Positions 8,295-16,777 of a stretch of 64,000 nucleotides of DNA are shown one piece after another; position 1 is the stretch's first letter, and every line of letters starts with the position of its first letter. The position numbers and the translations under genes were made by a program. This stretch comes from Microseira sp041929235 (GTDB taxonomy: Bacteria; Cyanobacteriota; Cyanobacteriia; Cyanobacteriales; Aerosakkonemataceae): positions 1 to 64,000 of the forward strand of contig NZ_JBHFNP010000279.1 of the NCBI RefSeq assembly GCF_041929235.1, in the 5' to 3' direction. Under the pieces are notes generated by a model, which did not search any database, had not been told where the DNA came from, and saw nothing but the letters and a program-made list of their open reading frames with translations.

Positions 8295-8528
8295 ATGAAA
8301 CACATTGGTGACATAGATCCGCTTGTTCCGGGACGCCCTAATCTTTCATCCCAAGAAAGAGAAAATCTCAGTAAAGCTAGATTGCAGCAACAGAAAGAGG
8401 ATGGATATCAACAGTTAGTTGAACTTTGTCGTCTGGGTGAGTACGACGCAGCAAGGCAACTTGCCAACCGAAATTCTCGCTGGGGTTATCAAATAGTTGG
8501 CGGTGAAGTAATGGAGAGGATCGACTAG
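8295..8528 (+). CDS. Small protein sharing the C-terminal WGY-IV-GEV motif of its neighbour
   Basis: 77 residues, ATG start. The C-terminus SRWGYQIVGGEVMERID closely matches the end of the upstream protein (EWGYGIVDGEVVDLM), and both are preceded by an Arg/Gln-rich helix. The N-terminus is polar with a DPLVPGRPNLSSQERE stretch. Function is unknown. The shared tail suggests duplication of a small C-terminal domain, or two proteins that bind the same partner. Confidence 0.65.
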   Translation: MKHIGDIDPLVPGRPNLSSQERENLSKARLQQQKEDGYQQLVELCRLGEYDAARQLANRNSRWGYQIVGGEVMERID

Positions 8529-8562
8529 ATAAGCTAGTTTAACTAGAATGCTGCTGACAGTC

Positions 8563-8838
8563 TCAATAAAAATATTCCAGTAATTCCCAAAAACTTAGGT
8601 CGCTGTTTGCTATCCAAAACTCGGCAAGATTGCTTTGTCTGAGGTGTATGAGAGTGTCGTCAGGTAAATTTCTAGCTTTTAGTTCATTCAGAAACATATC
8701 CCAGTTCGCTTCAAAAAAGGGAACTTGTTTGAGTTTCTCATATCTGATTAGTTCTGCCTGTTGAATCTCTTCAGCAGTTCCCACTAACCGGGGAAGTTGC
8801 AAAAGGATGGACAAATTACTGACTTCATTTTCGTTCAT
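8563..8838 (-). CDS. Hypothetical protein
   Basis: 91 residues, acidic, probably all helical, with aromatic residues at the C-terminus (FWIANSDLSFWELLEYFY). No signal peptide, metal motif or known domain is visible. It lies convergent with the small gene at 8295-8528 and upstream of a short AATTAGC-type repeat at about 8880-8917. Codon use looks like its neighbours, so it is probably a real gene, but I cannot name it. Confidence 0.5.
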   Translation of the reverse strand: MNENEVSNLSILLQLPRLVGTAEEIQQAELIRYEKLKQVPFFEANWDMFLNELKARNLPDDTLIHLRQSNLAEFWIANSDLSFWELLEYFY

Positions 8839-8896
8839 CCTGAAATAATTGAATTATAACTAATCGAATTAAATGATTCCAATTAACAATTAGCAA

Positions 8897-10729
8897 TTAG
8901 CAATTAGCAATTAACAATGACTTTTTGCCCAATATAGAACAAATAATTGTTTCTTGCTTTCTACCTCGCAGTTGAATACTTTTGACTGCTTTTGCCTTGT
9001 AGCGTTCGCTGACATATTGCCAAGTTTCGTTAGTAATTAAAATCCCATAGGGATTATCTTCTTTTACTTCTTTATTCATCGCCTCCAGTCGCGCCGCCAC
9101 ATTAACTGTATCGCCCAAAACGGAAAAATTCAAACGCTGACCACCCCCAACGCTACCTGCTATAATAGCTCCAGTATGAACGCCAATTCCAAATTTAATT
9201 ATTGGCTTTTTTTCGGCTTCAAATTGTTGATTTAATTTTTGCAATCGTTCGTACATGTCCAAACAAGCAGCCATGCAATTTAAAGCATCTTGTTGAATTT
9301 CTTCTGGTTTAGTGCGGGGAAACGGGATGCCGAAAATTGCCATAATTGCATCCCCGATATATTTATCTATTACGCCGCCACGATTCATAATACACTCGCT
9401 CATGGCATTCAGGTATTGGTTCAGCCAAGGCATTAATTCGCGGGGCGATAGTTGCTCTGAAATTGTGGTAAAACCGCGAATATCCATAAATAATACAGTC
9501 GCTACCATTTCTTGCGGTTGCAATTCGCCATTTTGAATAATTTCGTCTTTGCGCTGCCAAATTAAATTAGCAGTTTCTTTAGCCATGTATTTTTCAAATA
9601 GGCTCATTAATTGTTGCTTTTCCTGCTGTTCTCGCAGTTGCAAACCAATTGCCGCTAACAGAATTGTACCGATAGGCGCAGCAATGGGAATCCACCAGGA
9701 ATTTAAGGAAAATAACGCTAGGGAAACACCATACCAAGATAGAGGGAGTAGGAGAGCAAGCGCAACTCTTCCCCCTGCATTCAATTTTGACAATATCCCG
9801 CTAGTAACTGGGCCAATTAAAAGCAATAAAACTGCGGTTTTCCAATCTGGTAAAGGTTGCAGCAATCGATTATTTAGCAAGTTATCGATTGCGGCTGCAT
9901 GAAGGTAAACTCCGCTAGTTGGTGGGATTTGATTTAACGGCGTCACCAACGGATCGAAACCCGTTGCGGTTATACCTACTAATACAAATTTGCCAGTAAA
10001 AGCATTTTTAGATACTTTCCCTTCTAGAACATCCGCAAACGAATAAGTGGGCAAAGATTGCGTCTTTCCAGGCCAATTTAGCCAAACATAATGAAATCGG
10101 CGATTATCCTGACTCAGGGATGTTAAAGACTTTTCTAACTGTACCGACTCCCCTGGACGATCGCTAGAGTAGAGTTGCACCATCGCCAATCCCAGGGAAG
10201 AAATCCCCCGGAATTTCAGCGCTGCTTGACGACTAATGCCATCTGTATCTGGGTTGTGCGATATATGACCTCGGTCGGCGACAGCTTGGTCTAAAATCGT
10301 CTCGATGGGGATGATTTGTTCTTTATCATCCAAAGCTTGAGCCAAAATTACATTACCGCTAGCGCGGATAGCGTCAGCAAGTTGGCTATCTTCGGGACTT
10401 GGTTCGGCAAATATAATGTCTAAACCAACTGCTGCGGGGCGAGAAGGAGAGAGTGTTTGTAATAGTTTAGTGTAGCGATCGCGCGAAAACGGAAATCTCC
10501 CCAACTTCCCCAAACTCGCTTCGTCAATTGCAATAACTGCTATCCGCTTATCCCAATTTGGTTTAGGTAAAATTCCCGTATCCCGAATTTGAAACAACGA
10601 GTTATAACTGATTTGTTCCAACGCTTTCCACCCACCCAACTGCCACACACCCAAGGAAATAATAGCAGCAATAAATCCAGGCAATAGTGCCTGAATGCGG
10701 GCAACATAACGATACAACTCATTACTCAT
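8897..10729 (-). CDS. CHASE2-domain adenylate/guanylate cyclase
   Basis: 610 residues. Order: N-terminal membrane helix (about 15-30), an extracytoplasmic CHASE2 sensor (about 40-290, with the RIAVIAIDEASL strand and the GLDIIFAEPSPED motif), three C-terminal membrane helices (about 297-365), then a class III nucleotide cyclase domain (about 405-600). The cyclase shows both metal Asp regions, VLFMDIRGFTT and DKYIGDAIMAIFG, and the NVAARLEAMN motif. It should make cAMP or cGMP in response to an external signal. A FecR-domain gene lies directly upstream on the same strand, a pairing often seen in cyanobacteria. Confidence 0.93.
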   Translation of the reverse strand: MSNELYRYVARIQALLPGFIAAIISLGVWQLGGWKALEQISYNSLFQIRDTGILPKPNWDKRIAVIAIDEASLGKLGRFPFSRDRYTKLLQTLSPSRPAAVGLDIIFAEPSPEDSQLADAIRASGNVILAQALDDKEQIIPIETILDQAVADRGHISHNPDTDGISRQAALKFRGISSLGLAMVQLYSSDRPGESVQLEKSLTSLSQDNRRFHYVWLNWPGKTQSLPTYSFADVLEGKVSKNAFTGKFVLVGITATGFDPLVTPLNQIPPTSGVYLHAAAIDNLLNNRLLQPLPDWKTAVLLLLIGPVTSGILSKLNAGGRVALALLLPLSWYGVSLALFSLNSWWIPIAAPIGTILLAAIGLQLREQQEKQQLMSLFEKYMAKETANLIWQRKDEIIQNGELQPQEMVATVLFMDIRGFTTISEQLSPRELMPWLNQYLNAMSECIMNRGGVIDKYIGDAIMAIFGIPFPRTKPEEIQQDALNCMAACLDMYERLQKLNQQFEAEKKPIIKFGIGVHTGAIIAGSVGGGQRLNFSVLGDTVNVAARLEAMNKEVKEDNPYGILITNETWQYVSERYKAKAVKSIQLRGRKQETIICSILGKKSLLIANC

Positions 10730-10736
10730 AGAATGA

Positions 10737-10868
10737 TTTTAGATTTTAGATTTTAGATTTTAGATTTCAGATTTCAGATTTTAGATTTCAGATTTCAGAT
10801 TTTAGATTTCAGATTTCAGATTTCAGATTTCAGATTTCAGATTTCAGATTTTAGATTTTAGATTTTAC
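10737..10868. repeat. 7-bp tandem repeat, unit ATTT(T/C)AG
   Basis: About 18 copies of ATTTTAG or ATTTCAG in uninterrupted tandem between the FecR and cyclase genes. Shorter runs of the same unit appear at about 3424-3455, 10890-10918, 12310-12362 and 12790. The odd 7-bp period shifts helical phase and suggests slippage growth. Confidence 0.9.
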
Positions 10869-10931
10869 TTCAATCTCACATTCTCCTTAATCTGCAATCT
10901 GCAATCTAAAATCTAAAATTACCCATTCCCA

Positions 10932-11771
10932 CTATTTAAGCAAATCCGATCCAATCATGTGAGTTTCCTGTTTTCCCAGGGGACTGCGAACCACTACCCT
11001 GTATTCAGAATTAGCTGGTCTGGGCAGTATTGTGTCAACTTTACCCGTTCTATCCATTTCTAAAGGTTGGTCGTTTAAAAATATCAAATTCAGCGGATCG
11101 ACCGTACAAATTAATCGCACTCTGTTTTGATCGATAGGTGATAAACTAATCAACTCGTACTTCAAATTTTCTTGGGTTAATTTGGGTGGAGTTGGGGGAT
11201 CTCCGGGAAAAACGATGGAAGAATAGCCACCATTTACCGTCACCGTTCTTCTTTTGGCAGTTGTGGCGACTGCGCCTTCAAGGGTAGAAACTCCTGTTTT
11301 ACCATTTGAACCAACACCGACGCCAAATTCAGTCCCGCGAACCCCTGTAACCCCTGCTGGACTGCTAATTTCTAGGCTCGAATTTAGGTTGGTCAAGGGT
11401 CGCGCTTGTATTCTCGCTTGTCCTCTGGGTACGAAAAGGCGCGTCACTTTGCCGCCATTGGCAACCATAGAAAGACTTTGAACTTGGACGGTGGTTAATT
11501 CAGCAACGTTGATCGTAGCAATACCACTATCTACAGTCAAAACCGCACTAGATTGTCTGCCTGTAGAGATTTGCTGACCGGGGGAAGTTAAGCGAGCGCC
11601 CACTCGTGCTGGTCTTCCTTGATACGTGACCGTACCGCGAATTTGCCTAACTTCTACGAAGCGACTAGCAGGTAGCTGAATATCTCTAGCTAGCAAGGGT
11701 ATAGAAAAGGTTAATAATATACCGACAATTAGTAATGCTACCAATCTAGAAATTTGCGGAAGGGATTTCAT
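10932..11771 (-). CDS. FecR-domain exported protein
   Basis: About 279 residues from the ATG at 11771. A signal peptide or anchor spans about residues 5-28 (LVALLIVGILLTFSIPLLA). The FecR domain follows, with the SSAVLTVDSGIATINVAELT strands and the GVTGVRGTEFGVGV motif typical of this family. A Pro-rich linker and a C-terminal beta domain with a bacterial Ig-like look complete it. Its position directly upstream of the CHASE2 cyclase suggests the two work together in the cell envelope. The ligand is unknown, and there is no TonB receptor or sigma factor nearby. Confidence 0.88.
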   Translation of the reverse strand: MKSLPQISRLVALLIVGILLTFSIPLLARDIQLPASRFVEVRQIRGTVTYQGRPARVGARLTSPGQQISTGRQSSAVLTVDSGIATINVAELTTVQVQSLSMVANGGKVTRLFVPRGQARIQARPLTNLNSSLEISSPAGVTGVRGTEFGVGVGSNGKTGVSTLEGAVATTAKRRTVTVNGGYSSIVFPGDPPTPPKLTQENLKYELISLSPIDQNRVRLICTVDPLNLIFLNDQPLEMDRTGKVDTILPRPANSEYRVVVRSPLGKQETHMIGSDLLK

Positions 11772-11837
11772 CGCGCCACCATATGAATAACGCAAATCTA
11801 TATTAGCCTCTTCCTCTCTGGTGCCTATTTATCCGGA

Positions 11838-11873
11838 ATAAAGAGAAAAGGTAGGGACAGTTTTTGTCCCTAC
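11838..11873 (-). terminator. Rho-independent terminator of the rbc operon
   Basis: On the minus strand GTAGGGACA and TGTCCCTAC form a 9-bp stem with a 5-nt loop, followed by CTTTTCTCTTTATT. It lies about 40 bp after the rbcS stop and before the FecR gene, so it should separate the two units. Confidence 0.75.
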
Positions 11874-11913
11874 CTGCTCAAGGTTGAACTATTCTTTGTT
11901 TGCGGTTTCAGAT

Positions 11914-12243
11914 TTAGAAACGGTTGGGTTTGTGAACGATGAAGCTGAGAACTTGGCACTGCTTCACGTTATCGAAACCCATGACGCGGATAAAGCAGTT
12001 GCCGTACTCAGCGCGGCAAGCTTTGATTTCACTCAACACTTCGTTGGTGGTGGTAGCGTTGAACAAAGGCAGCTTCCACAGGGTCCAGTAGTGCTGAGTC
12101 GGTTCGGAACTTTCGCTGAATTCCACACCGGGAATGTAGCCCTTATCCAGAATGTACTGGAGTTGGCGGGTAATTTGGGCATCCGAAAGGGGGGGCAAGT
12201 AGGAGAGAGTCTCGAAACGGCGCTCTTTAGGTAGAGTTTGCAT
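11914..12243 (-). CDS. rbcS: Rubisco small subunit
   Basis: 109 residues, the usual length for cyanobacterial form IB RbcS. Hallmarks are the ETLSYLPPLSD N-terminus, the YIPGVEFSE strand, HYWTLWKLPLF, and the ending RVMGFDNVKQCQVLSFIVHKP. Four dimers cap the large-subunit octamer in the carboxysome. It is the last gene of rbcL-rbcX-rbcS, about 140 bp after rbcX, and is followed by a terminator hairpin. The same fold appears as the SSUL tail of the activase at 5166-6410. Confidence 0.98.
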   Translation of the reverse strand: MQTLPKERRFETLSYLPPLSDAQITRQLQYILDKGYIPGVEFSESSEPTQHYWTLWKLPLFNATTTNEVLSEIKACRAEYGNCFIRVMGFDNVKQCQVLSFIVHKPNRF

Positions 12244-12385
12244 GGCTTCCTTCGTGTCTATCTGATGTTGCTACGGTAATTGGTGATTGGTAATTGGTGA
12301 TAGGTAATTACAGATTGCAGATTTCAGATTTATATTCAAATCTAAAATCTAAAATCTAAAATTACCCATTACTCATTACCCTCTG

Positions 12386-12769
12386 CTAAGAGTCTTTTTC
12401 CTCTTTGGGGCAGGTACTGGAGTCAGTGACGCCTTGTTGCACGAGTCGCTCTAGATGATGGCGCTGATGTTCCATATTTGCTTGCTCAATTCCAGAGCGA
12501 ACCATTTCTGGTAAGTAGTCGGCGACTTCTTCTGCCAGGTGCTTTCGCAAGGTCATTAGCCGAAACGCTAACTCTTGCTGTTCTTGCAGCAACGCTTGCA
12601 GGAAGGCTTCTCCATCTTGGACGCTGTGGCGCGCGGCGAAGCCACTCAACCACAACGCTTGGGGCGGGTTGGTTTCGCTCAGCTGAGCCATTACGGTTTT
12701 CAGCGCTTGATACGTCAAGTAGCTGCTCAGTACCTTAGACGTGTCTTTGGCAACTTGTTTTAAGTCCAT
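12386..12769 (-). CDS. rbcX: Rubisco assembly chaperone RbcX
   Basis: 127 residues, all helical. It begins MDLKQVAKDTSKVLSSYLTYQA, the typical RbcX N-terminus, and keeps the LSETNPPQALWL and LRKHLAEEVADYLPEM segments that line the groove for the RbcL C-terminal peptide. RbcX dimers hold folded RbcL dimers during octamer assembly. It sits between rbcL and rbcS on the same strand, the classic order. The C-terminal 15 residues are polar and probably unordered. Confidence 0.97.
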   Translation of the reverse strand: MDLKQVAKDTSKVLSSYLTYQALKTVMAQLSETNPPQALWLSGFAARHSVQDGEAFLQALLQEQQELAFRLMTLRKHLAEEVADYLPEMVRSGIEQANMEHQRHHLERLVQQGVTDSSTCPKEEKDS

Positions 12770-12905
12770 GAACTGACCCCAGCTTAAATCTCAGATTTTA
12801 AATTTTTCGATCTTAGATGAGGGATATCAGAGCAGCAACCAAAATCGCTACCAACTTAAGATTTCCCTCAACATCTAAAATCTCAAATCCAAAATCCAAA
12901 ATCGC

Positions 12906-14336
12906 TTAGAGGGTGTCAACGGCTTGGAACTCGAACTTGATTTCCTTCCACAGTTCGCAAGCTGCGGCGAGTTCGGGACTCCACTTGCAAGCTTCGCGGA
13001 TGACGTCGCCACCTTCGCGCATTAACTCGCGACCTTCGTTACGTGCTTGGACGCAAGCTTCCAAAGCGACGCGGTTAGCGGTAGCGCCAGGAGCGTTACC
13101 CCAGGGGTGACCCAGGGTGCCGCCGCCGAATTGCAAGCAAGCGTCATCTTGGAAGATTTCAACCAGCGCAGGCATGTGCCATACGTGGATACCGCCGGAA
13201 GCAACGGGGAATACACCAGGCATAGAAGCCCAGTCTTGGGTGAAGAAAATACCGCGAGAACGGTCTTCTTCGATGTAGTTTTCGCGCATCAGATCGACGA
13301 AGCCCATCGTGATCGCTTGGTCGCCTTCCAACTTACCGACAACGGTACCGGAGTGCAGGTGGTCGCCACCAGACATCCGCAAGCACTTGGCGAGTACGCG
13401 GAAGTGAATCCCGTGGTTCTTCTGACGGTCGATTACGGCGTGCATCGCGCGGTGGATGTGGAGCAACAAACCGTTGTCGCGGCAGAAGCGAGCCAGAGTG
13501 GTGTTAGCGGTGAAACCACCCGTCAGGTAGTCGTGCATGATGATCGGGGTGTTGATTTCCTTGGCGAATTCAGCCCGCTTCATCATTTCTTCTACTGTGG
13601 GGGCGGTCACGTTCAGGTAGTGACCTTTGATTTCCCCGGTTTCAGCTTGAGCTTTTTCGATGGCTTCTTGAACGAACAGGAAGCGATCGCGCCAGCGCAT
13701 GAAAGGCTGGGAGTTGATGTTTTCGTCGTCTTTGGTTAAGTCCAGACCGCCGCGCAGACATTCATAAACTGCACGTCCGTAGTTCTTCGCAGACAAACCG
13801 AGTTTCGGCTTAATCGTACAGCCCAACAGGGGACGACCGTACTTGTTCAACTTGTCGCGCTCAACGGTGATCCCGTGGGGTGGCCCTTGGAACGTCTTCA
13901 GGTAGGCAACGGGAATCCGCAGGTCTTCCAAACGCAGGGCTTTGAGAGCTTTGAAACCAAACACGTTACCTACGATGGAGGTTAACATGTTAGTTACGGA
14001 GCCTTCTTCAAACAGATCCAGCGGATAGGCGACGAAGCAGAAGAACTGGTTATCTTCGCCTGCAACTGGCTCGATGTCGTAGCAACGGCCTTTGTAACGA
14101 TCTAGGTCGGTGAGCAGGTCAGTCCACACAGTTGTCCAAGTACCAGTGGAGGATTCTGCTGCTACTGCTGCACCCGCTTCTTCGGGAGGAACTCCGGGCT
14201 GGGGCGTGACGCGGAAACACGCCAAAATATCAGTATCTTTGGGAGTGTAATCGGGAGTGTAATAAGTCAGCCGATAATCTTTTACGCCAGCCTTATACCC
14301 AGATTTGGACTGAGTTGCAGTTCTTGAATAGGACAT
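12906..14336 (-). CDS. rbcL: Rubisco large subunit, form IB
   Basis: 476 residues from the ATG at 14336, which is preceded by a good GGAAGGA ribosome site; an upstream in-frame extension to 14426 lacks family similarity. The active-site block is GGLDLTKDDENIN, with the carbamylated Lys at residue 202 and the metal Asp/Glu right after. TIKPKLGLS carries the proton-transfer Lys, and the C-terminal loop 6 region GTVVGKLEGD is intact. It fixes CO2 on ribulose bisphosphate in the carboxysome. First gene of the rbcL-rbcX-rbcS operon. Confidence 0.99.
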   Translation of the reverse strand: MSYSRTATQSKSGYKAGVKDYRLTYYTPDYTPKDTDILACFRVTPQPGVPPEEAGAAVAAESSTGTWTTVWTDLLTDLDRYKGRCYDIEPVAGEDNQFFCFVAYPLDLFEEGSVTNMLTSIVGNVFGFKALKALRLEDLRIPVAYLKTFQGPPHGITVERDKLNKYGRPLLGCTIKPKLGLSAKNYGRAVYECLRGGLDLTKDDENINSQPFMRWRDRFLFVQEAIEKAQAETGEIKGHYLNVTAPTVEEMMKRAEFAKEINTPIIMHDYLTGGFTANTTLARFCRDNGLLLHIHRAMHAVIDRQKNHGIHFRVLAKCLRMSGGDHLHSGTVVGKLEGDQAITMGFVDLMRENYIEEDRSRGIFFTQDWASMPGVFPVASGGIHVWHMPALVEIFQDDACLQFGGGTLGHPWGNAPGATANRVALEACVQARNEGRELMREGGDVIREACKWSPELAAACELWKEIKFEFQAVDTL

Positions 14337-14693
14337 GTCTTCCTTCCCAGGAGTCTCTCGAATTCTGATTGCCTGATTGGCTCGTCGTTTTACACTATAC
14401 CAATAAAGCAATAAGTTAAACTTCAAATTTTCTTTAGATTTTCATAATTATTTATAATACTTTAAGATTTATTACAATATTTTGCATTATTTGTTACAAA
14501 AAACTCCCGGCGAGCGTGGTAAGCAGGTATACTCAACTTTTGTGCCAGGAAAGGCGAAATGGGTCAGATGCCCGCAGCAGTCTATGTTATGGAAAAGTGA
14601 AGCCTCAGCAATTGCACTTTGAGGGCTGGATAAATTAGAAACAACTTGCACGTATAGAGCGCTCGCGAGCAAGTCTTTGCAGGAGGTGTAGTG
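14337..14693. promoter_or_regulatory. Divergent promoter region between rbcL and the beta-propeller gene
   Basis: A 357-bp region without a supported gene. The part nearest rbcL (about 14395-14505) is very AT-rich and probably holds the rbcL promoter and its LysR-type (RbcR/CmpR) sites, but I could not fix any box with confidence. The right side ends with a strong AGGAGG ribosome site just before the ATG at 14694. Confidence 0.5.
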
Positions 14694-15767
14694 ATGTTAA
14701 GGTTGAGCGGACGCAGTATTTACCTAAGTGCCATCCTGGTGGCGCTAGGAGGAATTTTTGGGCAAATGGGGATGAATAGCAGCGTTTTAGCCCAATCTAC
14801 CCTCAGAAACGATCCAACTCCCCTTTATCCACCCACCGCGCCGCCACCGAATGTAGATCCGCGCAGGATACAGCGCCGTCCTTTAGAAACCGATTATCGA
14901 GTCAGTGCCTTGCAGCGGGATGTAAATGGTAACCTGTGGGTAGGCTCGTGGCGGGGATTGGCGCGACTCGACCCCAATACCGGCAGCGTTTTGGCGCGGA
15001 TTAGTTTAGCGAACTATACAATTTTCGCGCTCGCGCAAGATAAAGTAGGACGGATCTGGGTCGGAACCTACGAAGGATTGCAGCGAGTAGACCCCCGCAC
15101 CAACGAAACGACAGCGCAGAGTTACTTTTTCCCATCGCGTAAAGTTTTGTCCCTATTAATTGACAAACGGGGTTACTTGTGGGTGGGAGGAGATCGCGGC
15201 TTAGCCTTAATTAGTCCAGACCAAGGATTATTGATGACCACCCTGCGAGACTTACCAGGCGTGAGCGCAAATGCACTGAGTTTAGATCCCGAAGGTCAAT
15301 TATGGGTAGGAACCCTAGATGGATTAGTCAGAGTTGATACCGCCAGCGCCTTTCCCATTAACCGCATCAAAGATCTGCCAGGTACGACAGTACAAGCACT
15401 CGCCACAGATCTGCGAGGTAGTCTTTGGGTAGGAACGCCCAACAGTTTAATCGAAATTGACCCAATCAACGGTAGAGTATTGCAAACCGTCACCGAACTA
15501 GCCCAACGAAATATTACAGCACTCCACGTAGACCAACTCGGTAGCCTGTGGGTCGGAACCGATCGAGGTTTATATCGATACAACCCATACCGAGGCACAT
15601 TGCTAGGCGAAGTAACTGGATTACCAGCCGCAAGAATACTAGCAATATCTGCCAACACTGATGATAAATTATGGGTCGGCACAAGCGAGGGACTAGCGTG
15701 GGTAGACACAATGACAGGTATCGCCACCCCCCATCAAACATTCAGTCGCAGCACACCTGAAGAATAA
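14694..15767 (+). CDS. Exported beta-propeller protein (LWVGT repeats)
   Basis: 357 residues. The N-terminal hydrophobic segment (about 8-34, ending SSVLAQ) looks like a signal peptide with a cleavage site after the Ala. A Pro-rich stretch follows. The body is about seven repeats of 40 residues, each with a D..G.LWVGT/S..GL.R.DP core. This is the pattern of two-component-regulator-type propellers, here without any kinase domain, so it is probably a free periplasmic binding or scaffold protein. Start is the ATG next to a strong AGGAGG site; a GTG lies directly before it. Confidence 0.85.
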   Translation: MLRLSGRSIYLSAILVALGGIFGQMGMNSSVLAQSTLRNDPTPLYPPTAPPPNVDPRRIQRRPLETDYRVSALQRDVNGNLWVGSWRGLARLDPNTGSVLARISLANYTIFALAQDKVGRIWVGTYEGLQRVDPRTNETTAQSYFFPSRKVLSLLIDKRGYLWVGGDRGLALISPDQGLLMTTLRDLPGVSANALSLDPEGQLWVGTLDGLVRVDTASAFPINRIKDLPGTTVQALATDLRGSLWVGTPNSLIEIDPINGRVLQTVTELAQRNITALHVDQLGSLWVGTDRGLYRYNPYRGTLLGEVTGLPAARILAISANTDDKLWVGTSEGLAWVDTMTGIATPHQTFSRSTPEE

Positions 15768-15821
15768 AACTCACTCTTCTTCTTACCTCTGCGTCCTCTG
15801 CGTCTCTGCGGTTCAAAAAAA

Positions 15822-16598
15822 ATGGTTACCAAAATCCGGCAATTAATTGAATGGAAACAACAAAAGCGCCCCATCGTAGTTTTAACCGCGTGGGATTACC
15901 TAATCGCCCAGATACTAGATCAAGCCGGAGTAGACTTAATTTTAGTCGGCGATTCTTTAGCAAGAGTAGCGCTGGGATATAAAAACGAATTGCCCCTAAC
16001 CCTCGATGAGATGATCCACCATGCCAAAGCAGTATGTCGGGGGGTAAAACAAGCTTTAGTTTTAGTAGATTTGCCGTTTTTAACTTATCAAGAAAGTCCG
16101 CAACAAGCGATTCATTCAGCAGGGCGAATTTTAAAAGAAACTGGAGCGCAGGCGGTAAAATTAGAAGGCGGATATCCAGCGATGGTAGAAACAGTATCCC
16201 GTTTGGTGCAAGCTGGAATTCCCGTAATGGGGCATGTAGGGTTAACGCCGCAGTCGGTGTATCAGATAGGTTTGAAGCAGCAAGGGAAGACAAAAGAGGA
16301 AGCAGAGAGAATTTTAGGGGAAGCGATCGCGCTAGAACAAGCAGGCGCATTCGCCATGTTACTAGAACATATACCCGCAGATTTAGCCGCCCAAATTACC
16401 CAAAAACTATCAATTCCCACAATTGGTATTGGTGCTGGTCCTGATTGCGATGGTCAAGTTTTAGTCACCGCTGATATCTTGGGACTGGTAGAAAAATCCC
16501 CGCCATTTGCCAAAGCTTATGCAAATTTAAGGGCAATTATTACCCAAGCGGCGCAAGATTTCGCCACTGAAGTTAGAGAGAAAAAATTTCCCGGATAA
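15822..16598 (+). CDS. panB: 3-methyl-2-oxobutanoate hydroxymethyltransferase
   Basis: Transfers a hydroxymethyl group from methylene-tetrahydrofolate to ketoisovalerate, making ketopantoate for pantothenate and CoA. 258 residues, the normal length. Visible family blocks: LTAWDYLIAQILDQAGVD, the metal site region VGDSLARVALGY, VKLEGG, GHVGLTPQSV with the active His, and IGIGAGPDCDGQVLV. The upstream 40 bp contains the dispersed CTCTGCGTCCTCTGCG repeat. The gene ends just before a G/C-rich tandem repeat. Confidence 0.96.
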   Translation: MVTKIRQLIEWKQQKRPIVVLTAWDYLIAQILDQAGVDLILVGDSLARVALGYKNELPLTLDEMIHHAKAVCRGVKQALVLVDLPFLTYQESPQQAIHSAGRILKETGAQAVKLEGGYPAMVETVSRLVQAGIPVMGHVGLTPQSVYQIGLKQQGKTKEEAERILGEAIALEQAGAFAMLLEHIPADLAAQITQKLSIPTIGIGAGPDCDGQVLVTADILGLVEKSPPFAKAYANLRAIITQAAQDFATEVREKKFPG

Positions 16599-16603
16599 AA
16601 TGC

Positions 16604-16772
16604 CGATCCCCCCTAGCCCCCCTTGCCAAGGGGGGAACATCAAAGCCCCCCTTGCCAAGGGGGGAACATCAAAATCAAAGCCCCCCTTGCCAAGGGGGAA
16701 ACATCAAAATCAAAGCCCCCCTTGCCAAGGGGGAAACATCAAAGCCCCCCTTGGCAAGGGGGGTTGGGGGGA
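16604..16772. repeat. Tandem palindromic repeat, core CCCCCTTG-CCAAGGGGG
   Basis: Five copies of a CCCCTTGCCAAGGGG-type palindrome joined by AACATCAAAATCAAAG-like spacers, with unit lengths of about 27-36 bp. Each copy can form its own hairpin. The block lies between the panB stop and the stop of the convergent gene at 16778, so it may end transcription from both sides. Confidence 0.9.
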
Positions 16773-16777
16773 TCGTG

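Noticed and set aside
13047..13739. 230-codon open frame on the plus strand
   Set aside because: It lies fully antisense to rbcL, whose codon use explains the lack of stops; no family resemblance is seen.
16604..16772. Possible CRISPR array
   Set aside because: The short units have spacers that are themselves repeated (AACATCAAAATCAAAG) and uneven in length.
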